A stretch of DNA of 64,000 nt, from contig CM039463.1 of the NCBI GenBank assembly GCA_022414725.1, forward strand, positions 55,616,094 to 55,680,093, read 5' to 3'. The stretch comes from Microglena sp. YARC (taxonomy: Eukaryota > Chlorophyta > Chlorophyceae > Chlamydomonadales > Chlamydomonadaceae). A program made the translations under genes and the position numbers. Within the stretch, counting starts at the first letter, position 1, and each line of letters opens with the position of its first letter. Under the pieces are notes generated by a model that saw nothing but the letters and a program-made list of their open reading frames with translations, was not told the DNA's origin and searched no databases. Positions 61,950-64,000 of the stretch are shown here, one piece after another.

Positions 61950-64000
61950 CTACAGAAGTCGTTCGTCATCTGTCGGAAAGTCGTCACCACCGCGTGGCAA
62001 CTCAGTGGGAGGATCGTTATCCACCACAATTCCCCCTTCTCTAGCCCTAGCCTTCTCCTGAAGTCTAGTACTCTTTCGAATGAGAAACTCATCAGGGGTT
62101 ACAGTCGCATAATCCCTGTGAGTAGGTTTTTTAACCGTTTTAGGTTTCGGGTCGTTGGCACCTATCACGGGTCGTACCCGAGAAGGGTGTTGTCTCCAAT
62201 ACAAATCGATTTGTTCAGAGCACATAGGTAACAACTCTTCTTCGAGTTCCCAAGAGTGAACATGGTCTGAGTGTAACCATTGTACATAGTAATACACCGT
62301 TCCAGACTGTATCTTGTGATCAACAACGTTGCTAATCTCGTAGATAGGTTCACCGCATGTGCGTAACAATTCCGGATTTGGTCTAATAAACCCAGTCCCG
62401 TCGGATAGGTATTCTTTGACAAGAGATACGTGAAACGTTGGATGAATCTTCCATCCTTCGGGGAGGGATAGAGTCACTGCATTGGTCTCCCCCCTCTTTT
62501 GGATAGTGTGAGAGATTTTGTAGGGACCAACGAATCTGGGCATGAGCTTCCGAGTCATACCAGGCCAGTATTTGATGTTCTTCGAGTTCAACAAAACTTC
62601 CTGACCGTGAGTATACTTCACCGGTCGACGGTGCAAGTCTGCATACGTTTTTTGACGATCCTTCGCGGATTTAAGCGCTGCCTTGGCCGTGTCATATGCA
62701 TTATTCATATGCTCGACCCAGGACAGGGCTGGTTGATGTGCCGTAGCGATGACATCATCTGATGGTTGTAGTGCCACTCGAGGGTATCTACCGTACAGCA
62801 ACCGAAATGGAAAATCTCGAATGCTTCTGTTGTACGAGTTGTTGATGGCGAATTGTGCATTCGGCAAAAGACTGGCCCAATTTTTCTGATTCGCAGAGGA
62901 AAAATGGCGAAGAGTGTCTTCGAGAACACTGTTCATACGTTCTGTTTGACCATCTGTTTGCGGGTGAAATGCAGTCGACATTCCAGGTCGGATAGCGCAC
63001 AGAGTTAAGAGTGTTTGCCAAAATTTACTCGTGAACTTAACATCGCGATCAGATATGATGGAAAGCGAATGGCCTTGTTCGCTGAGCACGCGCTCGTGGA
63101 ACAGGGTAGCAATCTTTTCAGCATCGTCTGTCGTTTTGCATGGGATAAGTTTGACCATCTTCGTAAGGCGATCAACGATCACGTAGATCTGATCAAAACC
63201 ATTCGATTTCGGTAGCCCAACGATGAAGTCCATGGACAGTGAATCGAAGGGGGCGGTCGGAATCGAAAGGGGTTGAAGGTTACCCTGCGGGTTCTGATGT
63301 TAAATTTTTACCCGTTGGCAAGAATCACAGTGGCGTACGTAATCAACGACATCGAGTCGCATGGCAGGCCACCAATAGTAGCGTGCAACAGATCGAAAAG
63401 TTCGGTCGATGCCTCCATGTCCACTTCGTTGGGTATCGTGGAAAGCAAACAAAATCCGAGCTTTGAGCGAATTACCATTTGGTACAACGATCTGCGACTC
63501 AGATGCTGCTCGTATGGATTTGCCGGTGCCAACCCAGAAACCATCTGCCCGTTTGGAGAGGTACTTGGTATTGTGCGGATTATCGAACCACAAGTCTTCC
63601 GTGTAACCATGCAGAATATCTGGGGCTATTTCGCGCATGTAGAGTGGGTCATTTGCGGACAGCCTCTGAATGAACAAAGCCGTAGCCTCTGAGAAGGCTG
63701 GATTCCTACTCAGAGGGTCAGCTACGTTAGTACGGCCCGCGATATGAGCCCACTTCATGTTCGTGAAGCGCGAGAAAAACTCAAGATATCGTGCCTGCTT
63801 TCTGCTCAGCATGGGCTGATTTGCAAGGTAGACGAGGGGTTCGTGGTCGGTGTCAAGTTCGAACTTGCCAGTGCAACCTTCGAGGTAGCATCGCCATTCT
63901 TTCAAGGCCAAGTACACTGCGAGTAATTCTTGCTCGCCCGTGGAGTAGTTTCGTTCAGCGCTTGAGAATTTGTGAGAGTGGTACGCGATGGGTCGCCCAT
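61950..64000 (-). pseudogene. Ty3/gypsy chromovirus pol (RNase H, integrase, chromodomain), partial
   Basis: One minus-strand frame runs from the right edge to TAG at 61950-61952, with a single TAA at 63300-63302. In order: the RNase H end (YHSHKFSSAERNYSTGEQE, TDHEPLVYL, LSRKQARYLEF), the integrase zinc domain (HDTQRSGHGG ... HCDSCQRVK), and the integrase core DFIVGLPKS, DRLTKMV, ISDRDVKFTSKFW, HPQTDGQTERMN (Asp, Asp, Glu present). Then come the GPYKI region and a C-terminal chromodomain (YEISNVVDHK, YYYVQWLHSD, HSWELEEEL). Chromodomains steer integration to particular chromatin. RT, protease and gag should lie to the right. Confidence 0.9.

Noticed and set aside
43594..63302. In-frame UAA/UAG in otherwise intact transposon proteins (43594, 44903, 51003, 59994, 63300) as evidence of a UAR=Gln code
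   Set aside because: The AP2 exons use only CAA/CAG for their many Gln residues over several hundred codons and contain no UAR. The TE-B RT frame ends at UAG with T-rich non-coding sequence after it. Ordinary inactivating mutations explain the stops.

Overview
This is a eukaryotic nuclear genome window dominated by multi-exon genes and transposable elements. Introns have GT-AG borders and are stuffed with microsatellites and long poly-C or poly-G runs. The host genes carry plant-type AP2 domains, and candidate poly(A) signals read TGTAA rather than AATAAA, both downstream of the host genes and inside an LTR. Together these point to a green alga, probably chlorophyte. The species cannot be named from sequence alone.

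Left part (1-41.7 kb): a tandem array of diverged paralogous genes for AP2-domain proteins, all on the plus strand. AP2-I enters from the left edge (exons A-E, 420-4673) and is open throughout. AP2-II (about 15.8-26.0 kb) and AP2-III (about 29.3-41.7 kb) each have an upstream AP2 module (exons B0, C0, D0) followed by a second module (exons 1, A, B, C, D, E). Splice phases are largely compatible, so each unit may encode a protein with three AP2 or AP2-like domains. It would end in an NLS-like basic and acidic tail with a repeated segment that contains a VKxEP (SUMO-consensus-like) motif. AP2-II has a 5-bp deletion in exon D. AP2-III has a +1 in exon C plus a stop and an indel in exon D. AP2-I and II share a shortened, frame-shifted C-terminus that AP2-III lacks.

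Between the genes lie non-coding repeats. Two short hAT-type MITEs have perfect 8-bp target duplications (5022-5336 and 16439-16808). The first has a matching empty site in the paralogous 3' region at about 26.38 kb. Other repeats are an 84-copy, 18-bp satellite (10594-12104), a 47-bp array (24331-24800), a 134-bp array (14881-15282), an AT-rich array, a SINE-like dispersed family and fragments of LINE-like proteins.

Right part (41.7-64 kb): a transposon nest. A 5'-truncated non-LTR retrotransposon (about 42.2-45.9 kb) is followed by three LTR elements inserted into one another. These are an outer minus-strand element (TE3), a minus-strand copia-like derivative inside it (TE-A, TSD GCTGG), and a nearly full-length plus-strand Ty1/copia element inside that (TE-B, 48459-55330, TSD ACAGT). 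A fragment of the AP2 exon C-D intron reappears at 60.8-61.7 kb, so the AP2 array, or a mobilised piece of it, once extended there. A minus-strand Ty3/gypsy chromovirus inserted into that fragment runs off the right edge.
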